Below are positions 9,364-16,942 of a DNA stretch of 53,301 bases, one piece after another. The first letter of the stretch is position 1. Each line of letters opens with the position of its first letter. The stretch spans positions 1 to 53,301 of the IMG/VR virus record IMGVR_UViG_3300043219_000190; one strand, written 5' to 3'. Both the position numbers and the translations under genes were made by a program. Source of the stretch: a virus. The notes beneath the pieces are model-generated. The model did no database searches and was not told where the DNA came from. It worked only from the letters and a program-made list of their open reading frames with translations.

Positions 9364-10931
9364 TGAGTAGTTTACCCAATAACGCCCTAGCGTCAATATA
9401 TACAGCTTTTACATTAGAAGCTATATTCGGCGTATTAAAAGCATTTTTGCAAGCTGATAAATTATTAGCTGGTGGATTTGACCCACTTAAAACCGAAGTC
9501 GTACAGGGACAAGCTTATACAATAATCTCACTAAAACAAGCCGGTGAAACTTTTGGTTTTGGTAGTCAATTATATAGAATGGTTCTGTACCAAATCAAAG
9601 GGGCTGGTGGTCAAATACCGATAACCTGTTTCCCATTAGATGCAGCATCAGGCGGTGCAACAGAAACCAAAACAATTACATTCGCAGAAGATGCAACCAG
9701 TTCTGGAAGTTATATTTTCCGTGTTGGTAGTTATCTATTACAAGATGTTATAGAAATCGGAGTAAGTTCAGGTTCAACACCGACTGAGATCGCTCTATTG
9801 TTAAACGATAAAATTAACGCAAATTCAGCACTTCCATTTAAATCAACCGTATTACTTGGAGTTGTTACAATAGTTTCTAAAACCGCAGATGTTACAGCAT
9901 CAGAAATGAGTGTAACCGTTAATCAAAAAGAATCTGATTTACTACCTGCAGATATGACCGTAGCTATATTAAGTACAGTTTCAGGTGCTGGTTCTTCAGA
10001 TTTAGCAGATTTATGGAGCTATGTCCAAGCTGAAACAACACCATGGCACACATCAATAATTCATCCATATACAGCAGAATTAGCACTAGATAGCGGAGCC
10101 GTAACAATTGGAAACCCTAATCAGCAAAGTGGTCAATATGATCCTAGAGACTACAGGCCAGCTAGTATTTACACTTGTGACACAACAGGCGGTGACGCTG
10201 GACTAGTTGCAGCATTAGCATTAGCAGATGGTAGGGAAAATGATTGTGGTAATGTTAGATTAGAAGCTCCAGACTATCCAGAATTAGGATATGAGATCGC
10301 AACTTACGTTTCCGCAACAATGGAAGTTGGCTCAATGTTTGAGAGTTCAAGAGCTTATACACATTTAGGTCTATCGGAACTATATGGACCATTAGATCCT
10401 AAAGAAGATTGGGCAATGTATAAAGAGGGCGGTAAAGCATACGATAATAGAGATTTAGCGGTAAAAGCTGGAATAACTCCAATTATGTACGCTAACAATC
10501 TTGCTAAAATTGGTGATATGACTAGCTACTGGCAACCAGAAAGCAATCAGAACGCACCATTTAAATTCCAAGTTAACCGATGGAAAGCATGGAACATTCA
10601 AAACCTTTATAGTATTTACATTAATGGAGATAAAAACGCAGGTCGAGCAATTGTTAACTCTATTGCAGCAACTAATCAAAGTGCAAACGCAATTGACGCA
10701 TCAGTATTAAATGCAGGTTTAGCATTAGTAACTAGTCAGTTGGAAAAAGAAGCATGGATATTTACGGCACTATTTACGCTAAAAAATACATTGATTATTC
10801 CATCAGAAACTAATCCAGATAGATTTGATTTTAAACTACCTGTTATATTGTCAGGTAATAACAGAATCAATGTTGGTGGTATTTTAATTGACAGAGATCA
10901 AACAGCAGTCGATATCATATTAGTAGCCTAG
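9363..10931 (+). CDS. Contractile tail sheath protein, Mu gpL-like
   Basis: Product of 522 aa. Sheath proteins polymerise around the tail tube and contract during injection. Sheath-like features are the Gly/Ser-rich beta inserts (SGGATETKTITFAEDATSSG), the LLNDKINANSALPF segment, a middle block ETTPWHTSIIHPYT, and the C-terminal core that ends NRINVGGILIDRDQTAVDII. It is followed 11 bases later by the tube gene, the order seen in contractile tails. It makes the tail a myovirus type. Confidence 0.85.
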   Translation: MSSLPNNALASIYTAFTLEAIFGVLKAFLQADKLLAGGFDPLKTEVVQGQAYTIISLKQAGETFGFGSQLYRMVLYQIKGAGGQIPITCFPLDAASGGATETKTITFAEDATSSGSYIFRVGSYLLQDVIEIGVSSGSTPTEIALLLNDKINANSALPFKSTVLLGVVTIVSKTADVTASEMSVTVNQKESDLLPADMTVAILSTVSGAGSSDLADLWSYVQAETTPWHTSIIHPYTAELALDSGAVTIGNPNQQSGQYDPRDYRPASIYTCDTTGGDAGLVAALALADGRENDCGNVRLEAPDYPELGYEIATYVSATMEVGSMFESSRAYTHLGLSELYGPLDPKEDWAMYKEGGKAYDNRDLAVKAGITPIMYANNLAKIGDMTSYWQPESNQNAPFKFQVNRWKAWNIQNLYSIYINGDKNAGRAIVNSIAATNQSANAIDASVLNAGLALVTSQLEKEAWIFTALFTLKNTLIIPSETNPDRFDFKLPVILSGNNRINVGGILIDRDQTAVDIILVA

Positions 10932-10942
10932 GAGGTAAATAA

Positions 10943-11350
10943 ATGTCAGTACATGGAGCAGTGAGAAAATTTGTATTAAACGGTTTAGAGAGATCTTTAT
11001 CAGGCGATAACGACCCAGCAGTAACTGAAGGTGGTCGATACGTTTCAGAAAAGCAGGAAACCAATAATGGTAAACCTGTTTTTATTATAGATATCGCAAC
11101 CGGTGTTGTATCAGGTTTAGAGGAAAGAGTTTCACATCAAGCTGGAACTTTTAAAACCTTAAACGACGCCATGAAAATATGCGGAGAAGGAACCGGTGTA
11201 TCTTGTGAGATCACTTACGCCGACGGTTACACATCAGTTGGTGCTGGTGGAGTTATGATAATTCCAGACAATGCAGCCGACGGGATGGTAACAGTCAGAG
11301 AAGGTAAAGCAGCCTACTCTGTCCACCCATTAGACGGTTATTGGACATAA
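10943..11350 (+). CDS. Tail tube protein, Mu gpM-like
   Basis: Product of 135 aa, right after the sheath gene with GGAGG 10 bases before the ATG. Length and beta-rich composition match the tube proteins of Mu-like phages (DIATGVVSGLEERVSHQAG, then EITYADGYTSVGAGG). It would form the rigid inner tube through which DNA passes. An intrinsic terminator follows the stop, so head, sheath and tube mRNAs can accumulate above those of downstream genes. Confidence 0.75.
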   Translation: MSVHGAVRKFVLNGLERSLSGDNDPAVTEGGRYVSEKQETNNGKPVFIIDIATGVVSGLEERVSHQAGTFKTLNDAMKICGEGTGVSCEITYADGYTSVGAGGVMIIPDNAADGMVTVREGKAAYSVHPLDGYWT

Positions 11351-11360
11351 TTGTAATTTT

Positions 11361-11396
11361 AGGGTAACTATAATATAATGTAGTTACCCTTTTTTA
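11361..11396 (+). terminator. Intrinsic terminator after the tube gene
   Basis: AGGGTAACTA (11361-11370) pairs with TAGTTACCCT (11381-11390) around a 10-base loop and is followed by T residues. The chaperone gene starts only 50 bases later with no clear promoter, so the element is probably leaky and lowers downstream expression. Confidence 0.8.
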
Positions 11397-11446
11397 GTTA
11401 TAAGGGAAAAAAATTAAAAGCAGAATCATCTGTAGGAGAAAAAATC

Positions 11447-11965
11447 ATGGACAATGAAAACGAAAATCAAGTTATGACACGTGAGAACGCAATTGCAGAA
11501 TTAAACAGAATTACAAAGTATTTCGGTTTTAATATCTCAATGGAAGTAGTCGAGCAGAAAATGACAGTTGAAATGAATAACATGCCTGTACACATCCAAC
11601 AAGAAAGAGTCGACGCAGATGTATTTATTACAAAAATTATGTCTGGGAAAATTAAATTTGACGACGATATAAATAAATTAGTTTTAACATTAAACGAACC
11701 AATTACAACAGATACAGGAACTACTTCAGAAATATGTTTTGGTAAAGTTACAATGGCAACAGTTAAAAGTATAAAATGGACAAATGATAAAAACAAAACT
11801 CAATCAGTCCAGTTAAAAGAAATCAATTTTGGAACTATGGACGATAAAAGAGCCGACGCCGTATTAATGGCCATGTCTGGAATATCAGATCATGAAATAT
11901 TTAGTAATTTAGAAATAACCGATATGTTAGACCTTAAATTCATCGGAGCATACTATTTCAACTAA
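11447..11965 (+). CDS. Tail assembly chaperone, zero-frame product (gpG-like)
   Basis: Product of 172 aa between tube and tape measure genes, the standard place for the tail assembly chaperone. GGAGA precedes the ATG. It has the mixed acidic/hydrophobic character of such proteins and a C-terminal helical block (DDKRADAVLMAMSGISDHEI, residues about 128-147). It coats and folds the tape measure protein during tail assembly and is not expected in the virion. The -1 frame continues open past its stop, see the extension feature. Confidence 0.7.
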   Translation: MDNENENQVMTRENAIAELNRITKYFGFNISMEVVEQKMTVEMNNMPVHIQQERVDADVFITKIMSGKIKFDDDINKLVLTLNEPITTDTGTTSEICFGKVTMATVKSIKWTNDKNKTQSVQLKEINFGTMDDKRADAVLMAMSGISDHEIFSNLEITDMLDLKFIGAYYFN

Positions 11966-12138
11966 TCCTTAATTGGGTATTTGTAATATGTACCCGATTT
12001 CAAGTTTTACCATCTTGGTATGTAAAAACAAAAACATGGGAAGATTTAGCCATGGATTACGAAATGGCTAAAACCGCCAATGAAATAGACCAACAGAAAG
12101 AAGATGCTAGGTATAAGCAGATTTCTGGGAATAAATAG
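11447..12138 (+). CDS. Tail assembly chaperone, frameshifted long product (gpGT-like)
   Basis: A -1 shift just before the 11963-11965 stop would add about 59 residues read in the -1 frame to the TAG at 12136-12138. The added part contains LPSWYVKTKTWEDLAMDYEM and AKTANEIDQQKED, protein-like and hydrophilic, with no start codon or ribosome site of its own. The -1 frame is closed upstream by a TAA inside CTTAAA (near 11932-11937), so the slip must lie between there and the stop. TTTC at 11956-11959 allows Phe-tRNA to re-pair and is the best candidate, but it is not a classical heptamer. Confidence 0.6.
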
Positions 12139-12142
12139 GATT

Positions 12143-12170
12143 AGTGGGAACCGAAATTCCCACTTTTTTG
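12143..12170 (+). terminator. Intrinsic terminator after the chaperone genes
   Basis: GTGGGAA (12144-12150) pairs with TTCCCAC (12157-12163) around CCGAAA, then T6. It ends the plus-strand operon before the minus-strand module, so the tape measure gene needs its own promoter, and one is found. Confidence 0.88.
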
Positions 12171-12179
12171 TTTATAAGG

Positions 12180-12356
12180 TTAATCTAAAACCCATCTTAA
12201 AATTCTTAAATCAGCTTTTATGTTATCAAGTTCACCCTCTAAATCTTCAATATCATAATTATCATCTTCTTTAGAATTTTTAATATAACCCCTTGTTTTA
12301 GATAAAGCTTTTTCTCTATCTATAATCCTTTCTTCTACTTGCTCAATTGTTTTCAT
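12180..12356 (-). CDS. Small charged coiled-coil protein, moron module A
   Basis: Product of 58 aa (MKTIEQVEERIIDREKALSK onward), highly charged and helical with heptad-like spacing, ending in IKADLRILRWVLD. The start is set by AAGGAG 6 bases before the ATG at 12356, although the frame stays open upstream. A GCCC-TTCG-GGGC hairpin sits 2 bases before that ribosome site. It is the second gene of a two-gene minus-strand unit inserted between plus-strand tail genes. Function unknown. Confidence 0.6.
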   Translation of the reverse strand: MKTIEQVEERIIDREKALSKTRGYIKNSKEDDNYDIEDLEGELDNIKADLRILRWVLD

Positions 12357-12367
12357 ATTATCTCCTT

Positions 12368-12379
12368 GCCCCGAAGGGC
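12368..12379 (-). promoter_or_regulatory. UNCG-tetraloop hairpin before a ribosome site (module A)
   Basis: On the minus strand GCCC-TTCG-GGGC forms a UUCG-capped stem 7 bases after the upstream stop codon and 2 bases before AAGGAG of the next gene. Module B has the same arrangement with a UACG loop (near 16931-16942). Confidence 0.65.
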
Positions 12380-12386
12380 TCAATTG

Positions 12387-12647
12387 TTATGCCAACATGT
12401 CTCCGATACAATCGGTACTAAAAGGGTTTTCCCAAGCATTTGGAACTTCCGCCCTTGTATCAATTGCGCCCATATTAGAAAGCTTTTCAACAGTATCCTG
12501 TAATTTTGAATATAATTTTTGATATGTCAATGTTTCAGGGTTTGACCACCTTAATTTGGCTATTAGGCTTGAAGTGATTGATTCTAAAGTCTCTTGGTCA
12601 TCTGTTCTATTTATTAACGCTATAGTAACTCTTTTAATCTCTGTCAT
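12387..12647 (-). CDS. Hypothetical protein, moron module A first gene
   Basis: Product of 86 aa (MTEIKRVTIALINRTDDQET start). AAAAGGGG sits 6 bases before this ATG; an adjacent ATG at 12650 is equally in frame but closer to the ribosome site. The protein is helical and polar with no motif I recognise. It is transcribed against the late genes from a TAGACA/TATTGT promoter 35 bases upstream and is probably expressed independently of the lytic programme. Confidence 0.6.
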   Translation of the reverse strand: MTEIKRVTIALINRTDDQETLESITSSLIAKLRWSNPETLTYQKLYSKLQDTVEKLSNMGAIDTRAEVPNAWENPFSTDCIGDMLA

Positions 12648-12678
12648 CATGTACCCCTTTTCTTCCCTAACTATCTAC

Positions 12679-12707
12679 ACAATACCACAACCATTTAATC
12701 ATGTCTA
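12679..12707 (-). promoter_or_regulatory. Module A promoter (TAGACA-17-TATTGT)
   Basis: On the minus strand, TAGACA (complement of 12702-12707), a 17-base spacer and TATTGT (complement of 12679-12684), then the conserved downstream GTAGATA. One of five near-identical promoters in the window. Confidence 0.75.
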
Positions 12708-12730
12708 CTATATCCAACAAAAAAACACAC

Positions 12731-12759
12731 TTTTTTTAATTTATTTTTAATGCTATAAT
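12731..12759 (+). promoter_or_regulatory. Leaderless late promoter of the tape measure gene
   Basis: T-rich -35 region (12731-12736), 17 bases, TATAAT at 12754-12759 preceded by ATGC. The ATG at 12767 follows after 7 bases, so transcription should start at or beside the start codon. The same arrangement occurs before 17290 and 19496. Confidence 0.75.
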
Positions 12760-12766
12760 AAAACCT

Positions 12767-14803
12767 ATGGGACGAAGATTTATTATTCAGACAGATTACA
12801 AATCAGATGGTTCACAAGTTTTAAAAACTCAATCAAAAATGTCACGGTCTTTTTCAAGATTAGCAACTAACATGGCAGATAAAAATTCCATGATTTCAAG
12901 ATCATTTGGAAAAGTTAATCAATCAATAAATCGTGTTGCTATGGTTGGACTAGTTGCATTAATTGGTGCTTTTGGTTTAGCTGCTAATGAGTTTATTAAA
13001 TTCGACCAAACCATAACTGGTGCGAATGCAAGATTTAAAGATACCGTTTTAGGATCACAGCAAGCCGTCACGAATTTAGCATTGCTCAAAAAAGAAGCAC
13101 GAGCAGTTGCAGCAACTTCACAATTCTTAGGAACAGAGACAGCAGCAGGTTTAAACTTCTACGCAAAAGCAGGTTTCACAACCACTGAAGCCATGGCAGT
13201 TTTAGCCGATACAATAGATTTGGCAACAGTAGCCGAAGCAGATTTTAATAGAACCGCCGATATTTCATCAGACTTGTTAGGTGCATTAGGTAAAAATGTT
13301 CAAGATTCAGCCAAAAAAATAGAGAATTTAAAAGATATAAATAGAGCATTAGGTTTAACCGCTAATAGTGCAAATGTAGATTTGGAAGATTTATTCGAAA
13401 CCTTAAAAGTAGCTGCACCGATCGCAACGGCTGCAGGTGAAGGAATGCATGAACTTTTCGCAATCACTGGAGCATTGGGTGGTGCAGGTATTAAGGGTTC
13501 AATGGGTGCAACAGCATTAAAGAATGCTTATATAAGATTAGCAGCACCAACGGACAAAGTTACAGCAGCATTGGATAGGTTGGGATTAAGTCAAAAAGAT
13601 TTTGTAACCGCCGATGGTGATATGAAATCCATGGTTAATATAATGAAACAGTTAGGGGATGCATCAAAAGATTTAGGTAATGCCGATCAATTAGGTATAT
13701 TCTCAGAAATATTTGGAAAGAATGCAGTAGCTGGAGCCGTTAATTTATCTAAATCATTATCAGAAATAGAATTTATTATGGCAAAACTTGAATCCGCAAC
13801 AGCCTTAAAAGATCTAGCCGATGAAATCAGAACAGGTTTAGGAATGCAAATAGAAATATTAAAATCGGGATTACTAGAATTAGGTTTTCAATTTGTCGAA
13901 ACGTTCGAGAAAGATGGTCGGGGAGCTTTAGAGGAAATGATTAAATCGGTTCAAAGTTTCGATATTCAACCCATTGTTGAAATTTCAAAAGTATTTGTAT
14001 CTTTCATTAAATTCATAGCCAAAAACTGGAAAACCCTAGTCATTTTTGCAGCTGGAATTAAAGCCGTTGGTATAGCAATGGGAATTTTAACAATAGCCAC
14101 ACAATTTTTTGGTGTAGCATTAGCAGCAACCCCTGTCGGAATGATAATAACCGCCGTATTCTTATTCGGTGCAGCATTAGCCTTTTTATGGACACACATA
14201 GACGAAGTTAACACAGTAGTTAAGATCATGGGTAATTGGTTCAAATGGTTAGGAAAAGTAATCCTAGATTTCTTAATAATGGTCGGAAAGAAAATATTAA
14301 ATCTTCTTTTAGCTCCAATAAGATTAGCCGTTTCAATAATACAGGTACTTGCAGAAAAATGGGACGCTATTAAAAAATCATTCGCAGACGGTGGTTTTTT
14401 AAATGGAATATTAGGATTAGGAAAGACTCTATTGTCGGCAGTATTAGCCCCAATACAGGCTATTTTGGAACTAATTAGTAAAATCCCTGGTATTGGAAAC
14501 CTTGCAAAAGGTGGTGCTCTAAAGATTGAGGAAATAAGGAAATCACTAATAGATTTTAAAGATATACCTGAACAAAATAAACCAGAATTTCTACAACCAG
14601 AACAACCAACACCACAATTTCCATCAGTATTTAATACTAACACAGCACAAACCCCACAACCAACACCGCCAGAAGGTTCAAGTGGATCGGGTACACTAGA
14701 TATTAATATAAATGATAAATCTAACGGCAATGCAGAAGTTAAACAGAGTCGTAACATGCCGATTGGTGTTAATATTGGTATTAGCCCAACTTATGGGTTT
14801 TAG
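12767..14803 (+). CDS. Tail tape measure protein
   Basis: Product of 678 aa that sets tail length and is ejected with the DNA. An N-terminal coiled region (1-60) is followed by a PhageMin_Tail-type block with KEARAVAATSQFLGTETAAG and ITGALGGAGIKGSMGATALK. Strongly hydrophobic segments lie at about 423-478. A Pro/Gln-rich linker (about 605-640) precedes a short C-terminal tail. The ATG has no Shine-Dalgarno site but lies 7 bases after a -10 box, so the mRNA is probably leaderless. It is the first gene of a transcription unit restarting behind minus-strand module A. Confidence 0.9.
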   Translation: MGRRFIIQTDYKSDGSQVLKTQSKMSRSFSRLATNMADKNSMISRSFGKVNQSINRVAMVGLVALIGAFGLAANEFIKFDQTITGANARFKDTVLGSQQAVTNLALLKKEARAVAATSQFLGTETAAGLNFYAKAGFTTTEAMAVLADTIDLATVAEADFNRTADISSDLLGALGKNVQDSAKKIENLKDINRALGLTANSANVDLEDLFETLKVAAPIATAAGEGMHELFAITGALGGAGIKGSMGATALKNAYIRLAAPTDKVTAALDRLGLSQKDFVTADGDMKSMVNIMKQLGDASKDLGNADQLGIFSEIFGKNAVAGAVNLSKSLSEIEFIMAKLESATALKDLADEIRTGLGMQIEILKSGLLELGFQFVETFEKDGRGALEEMIKSVQSFDIQPIVEISKVFVSFIKFIAKNWKTLVIFAAGIKAVGIAMGILTIATQFFGVALAATPVGMIITAVFLFGAALAFLWTHIDEVNTVVKIMGNWFKWLGKVILDFLIMVGKKILNLLLAPIRLAVSIIQVLAEKWDAIKKSFADGGFLNGILGLGKTLLSAVLAPIQAILELISKIPGIGNLAKGGALKIEEIRKSLIDFKDIPEQNKPEFLQPEQPTPQFPSVFNTNTAQTPQPTPPEGSSGSGTLDININDKSNGNAEVKQSRNMPIGVNIGISPTYGF

Positions 14804-14824
14804 ATATTTAAGGAGAAATAAACC

Positions 14825-15982
14825 ATGCCAGTACAAGTTAAATCAATAAAAGAAAATGCTCAAAATTCACTAACTGATATAGAGTCAAAAACTAATCAAA
14901 ACACTCCAGAGGTGGACGTTGCATATAATAGAATAGTTGCAAATGCACAAGCTGGTTTAGCTACATTGTGTCAAATCCATAATGTGGATCAAAGAAAAGA
15001 ATGTTTTCCACAAACCGCAACTGAAAAAGTGGGTCTATTATTTTGGGCTGGTTTAGTTAATAGGCCACGTGGTAAAGGTACGCAAGCAGAATTACAAGCA
15101 TTAGCAACAGGAACCGACGGTGTAACTTTAGGCTCTGGTAGTACCGGTCCACGTTGGATCGCAAACAGCGGAATAAACTACACAACTAAAACAGGTGGAT
15201 TAATCTCTGGTGGAAGTGTATCTATAACCGTTTTAGCTAATCAATACGGTGTTGAGGGTACTCTACAAATAGGTGACGAAATAACTTTAACAACTACAAT
15301 CCCAGGAGTTAATACAACCGCCACAATCACAGCAATAAACGTTGTAGGTGCTGAAGAGGAAAACGTGGAAGCGTGGAGATCCGCAATTATACAGTTAGCA
15401 GCCTTCCCACCAAACACTGGAACCTCTTCATGGTTTTTTAACGAAACTATATCAGTACCTGGTATAACTAGATGTTACCCATATGTAAATCAAACATTCC
15501 CGGGACAGGAACTATTATATTGTGTTGCAGATGATAATGTTGACGGAACCCCAACAGCCCCACAATTAGACGCCGTAGAAGATCACTATAAAACAGCAAA
15601 TAAAAATATAATGTGGTCAACCGATCTATTACCGAATGCAGAAAAAAGAATAATAGCTCTAGTTTCACCATTCGACGTTTACGATGTAGTAATAACGGAC
15701 GGAACCCCAGCACTTTCTGCAAGTTTAAAAACCAAAATAGAAGCATCAATAAATAATTATTTCCTAACACGTAACCCATTTATCCTTGGTCTATCCCTAT
15801 TAAATCAAGGCTCAGTCGAAAAAGTAGCAATAACAGCAGTTGCACAAAATACAATCGATGCACAAACAGGAGAAACTGGAAAATTCACAGATATCGGATT
15901 AACTAAACAAGGTTTTCCACCAGAAGATGCATATATACTAATGCCAGGTTATCGGGCTACAGCTAATATTAGTTATACTTAA
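14825..15982 (+). CDS. Baseplate wedge protein, gpJ/Mu gp47-like
   Basis: Product of 385 aa with AAGGAG before the ATG. It shows the pattern of the baseplate J family: an N-terminal region with TEKVGLLFWAGLVNRPRGKG, a central beta-rich domain with ITLTTTIPGVNTTATITAIN, the EEENVEAWRSAIIQL block (near 178-192), and C-terminal KTKIEASINNYFLTRNPF. These proteins build the wedges that hold sheath and fibres. The gene follows tape measure by 21 bases; the Mu-type hub genes normally found between them are elsewhere in this genome. Confidence 0.85.
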   Translation: MPVQVKSIKENAQNSLTDIESKTNQNTPEVDVAYNRIVANAQAGLATLCQIHNVDQRKECFPQTATEKVGLLFWAGLVNRPRGKGTQAELQALATGTDGVTLGSGSTGPRWIANSGINYTTKTGGLISGGSVSITVLANQYGVEGTLQIGDEITLTTTIPGVNTTATITAINVVGAEEENVEAWRSAIIQLAAFPPNTGTSSWFFNETISVPGITRCYPYVNQTFPGQELLYCVADDNVDGTPTAPQLDAVEDHYKTANKNIMWSTDLLPNAEKRIIALVSPFDVYDVVITDGTPALSASLKTKIEASINNYFLTRNPFILGLSLLNQGSVEKVAITAVAQNTIDAQTGETGKFTDIGLTKQGFPPEDAYILMPGYRATANISYT

Positions 15983-16015
15983 TTATTGACATTATGATGT
16001 ATCAAGACTATATTT
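15979..16015. repeat. 37-base direct repeat, left copy, carrying a promoter
   Basis: Bases 15979-16015 and 16429-16465 are identical but for one base. Each contains TTGACA, 17 bases and TATATT. They flank the 16044-16376 gene and its terminator. Confidence 0.85.
15986..16014 (+). promoter_or_regulatory. Promoter of the 16044 accessory gene
   Basis: TTGACA (15986-15991), 17 bases, TATATT (16009-16014), a perfect -35 with optimal spacing. It lies just after the baseplate J stop and gives the following gene independent expression. Confidence 0.8.
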
Positions 16016-16043
16016 TCATTAGGCAGACAGACAGGAGACACAA

Positions 16044-16376
16044 ATGATTTTAAAATTAGGTTACACAGATTTAGACGGTATCAATGTATTTAGGTATGTT
16101 GAAGATTTTACAGAGTTAAAGATTACTCCTTTTTTAACAACTAAATATAAATATAATAAAGAAAGTAATATGGTTATTTACAATAAAAAGCATGATGTTC
16201 AAGGGGTAGACCTTTTATTTAACCCTAAAATATTAGAAGATAACGAAGTTAAAGAAATGAATATTACATACCTTTATTTCTTAGATACTAAAACATCTAC
16301 ATATATTTCATACGCTTGTTTATCTGATTCAGTATTTTTAATGAATGATAACGGTAAAACAATAGATAAATATTAA
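16044..16376 (+). CDS. Hypothetical accessory protein with own promoter and terminator
   Basis: Product of 110 aa with AGGAGA 8 bases before the ATG. Beta-rich and soluble (MILKLGYTDLDGINVFRYVE start, a YLYFLDTKTSTYISYACLSD segment near the end). No family recognised. With its own strong promoter, terminator and flanking 37-base direct repeats it is a self-contained moron placed among baseplate genes. The protein could be made during lysogeny or early infection; its function is unknown. Confidence 0.6.
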   Translation: MILKLGYTDLDGINVFRYVEDFTELKITPFLTTKYKYNKESNMVIYNKKHDVQGVDLLFNPKILEDNEVKEMNITYLYFLDTKTSTYISYACLSDSVFLMNDNGKTIDKY

Positions 16377-16395
16377 AAAAATAAACAGTCTGCTC

Positions 16396-16426
16396 AAACC
16401 CTTTAATCTAATTAGAGGGTTTTTTT
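16396..16426 (+). terminator. Intrinsic terminator of the 16044 gene
   Basis: AAACCCT (16396-16402) pairs with AGGGTTT (16416-16422) and is followed by T residues to 16426. Confidence 0.8.
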
Positions 16427-16428
16427 AA

Positions 16429-16465
16429 TTAATTATTGACATTATGATGTATCAAGATTATATTT
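16429..16465. repeat. 37-base direct repeat, right copy, carrying a promoter
   Basis: The second copy of the repeat at 15979-16015, one base different. Its TTGACA (16436-16441) and TATATT (16459-16464) are intact, but no gene of normal size follows. Confidence 0.85.
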
Positions 16466-16470
16466 AACCC

Positions 16471-16563
16471 AGTCATGAAATTCAAAATTTTATTTTCTTA
16501 GTTATCTTGGCACAATACTCTCCTTAATGATTTAACTTAGTACCCGTCACAGGGTACTTTTTT
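16471..16563 (+). ncRNA. Putative short RNA from duplicated promoter to terminator
   Basis: Transcription from the right repeat promoter should start near 16471 and stop at the terminator 16539-16563, giving about 90 nt. The only ORF is an 8-codon one (MKFKILFS) without clear ribosome site. The 3' end would be antisense to the end of the minus-strand gene 16537-16737. It may be a regulatory RNA, or only the remnant of a moron duplication. Confidence 0.4.
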
Positions 16564-16737
16564 GTTTACAAGGTAGTTTTTATTTAAGTCCTGTAACCAA
16601 GATTCATAACCAAACCATTTAAAATTGTTTTCAATTTGCCTTTTATGAGTATTTTTTAAATTAATTATTGTCGCAATATCCATGTTACAGGATATTGCGT
16701 TATTTAAAGTTTCAGTAAATAGGATTTCTAGTTTCAT
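16537..16737 (-). CDS. Hypothetical protein, moron module B third gene
   Basis: Product of 66 aa starting MKLEILFTETLNNAISCNMD. The ATG at 16737 has GAGGTGAA 7 bases upstream, which also contains the stop of the preceding gene; a GTG at 16746 is a less likely start. No motif recognised. It ends within a plus-strand terminator hairpin, so the last codons (VPCDGY) are shaped by the opposite strand. Confidence 0.5.
   Translation of the reverse strand: MKLEILFTETLNNAISCNMDIATIINLKNTHKRQIENNFKWFGYESWLQDLNKNYLVNKKVPCDGY
16539..16563 (+). terminator. Intrinsic terminator before module B
   Basis: AGTACCC (16539-16545) pairs with GGGTACT (16552-16558) around a 6-base loop and runs into T6. The stem lies inside the 3' end of the oppositely oriented gene 16537-16737. 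Confidence 0.85.
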
Positions 16738-16742
16738 ATTAT

Positions 16743-16919
16743 TCACCTCAGTTCAGAAACAAGTCCACCTATAGCAGAAGGAGTAAACCCATATTTTTTA
16801 TACATCTTCTTAGAAAATACTAGCGTAATTTTATTATTATTCTCCTCTAAAAACTTTTTTATTTCATTTTTCACAACTTCTCTTCGTTGTAATCCATTAT
16901 TAATCCCATATTTATTCAT
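16743..16919 (-). CDS. Small basic protein, moron module B second gene
   Basis: Product of 58 aa: MNKYGINNGLQRREVVKNEI, then basic residues including KKMYKKYGF, ending VSELR. AAGGAG lies 6 bases before the ATG, itself 1 base after a GCCC-TACG-GGGT hairpin. The helical, Lys-rich sequence with a TPSAIGGLV segment could be a small DNA-binding (helix-turn-helix) protein, but this is a guess. It overlaps the ribosome site of the next gene. Confidence 0.55.
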   Translation of the reverse strand: MNKYGINNGLQRREVVKNEIKKFLEENNNKITLVFSKKMYKKYGFTPSAIGGLVSELR

Positions 16920-16930
16920 ATTATCTCCTT

Positions 16931-16942
16931 ACCCCGTAGGGC
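16931..16942 (-). promoter_or_regulatory. UNCG-tetraloop hairpin before a ribosome site (module B)
   Basis: On the minus strand GCCC-TACG-GGGT directly follows the stop of the upstream gene and directly precedes AAGGAG. Compared with module A the loop is UACG in place of UUCG, and both are stable UNCG loops, so the fold is kept while the sequence differs. Confidence 0.65.

Noticed and set aside
13966-14757. Long minus-strand ORF of 263 codons inside the tape measure gene
   Set aside because: It is antisense to a gene with clear family features, has a Cys/Ile-rich unnatural composition and no ribosome site or promoter.
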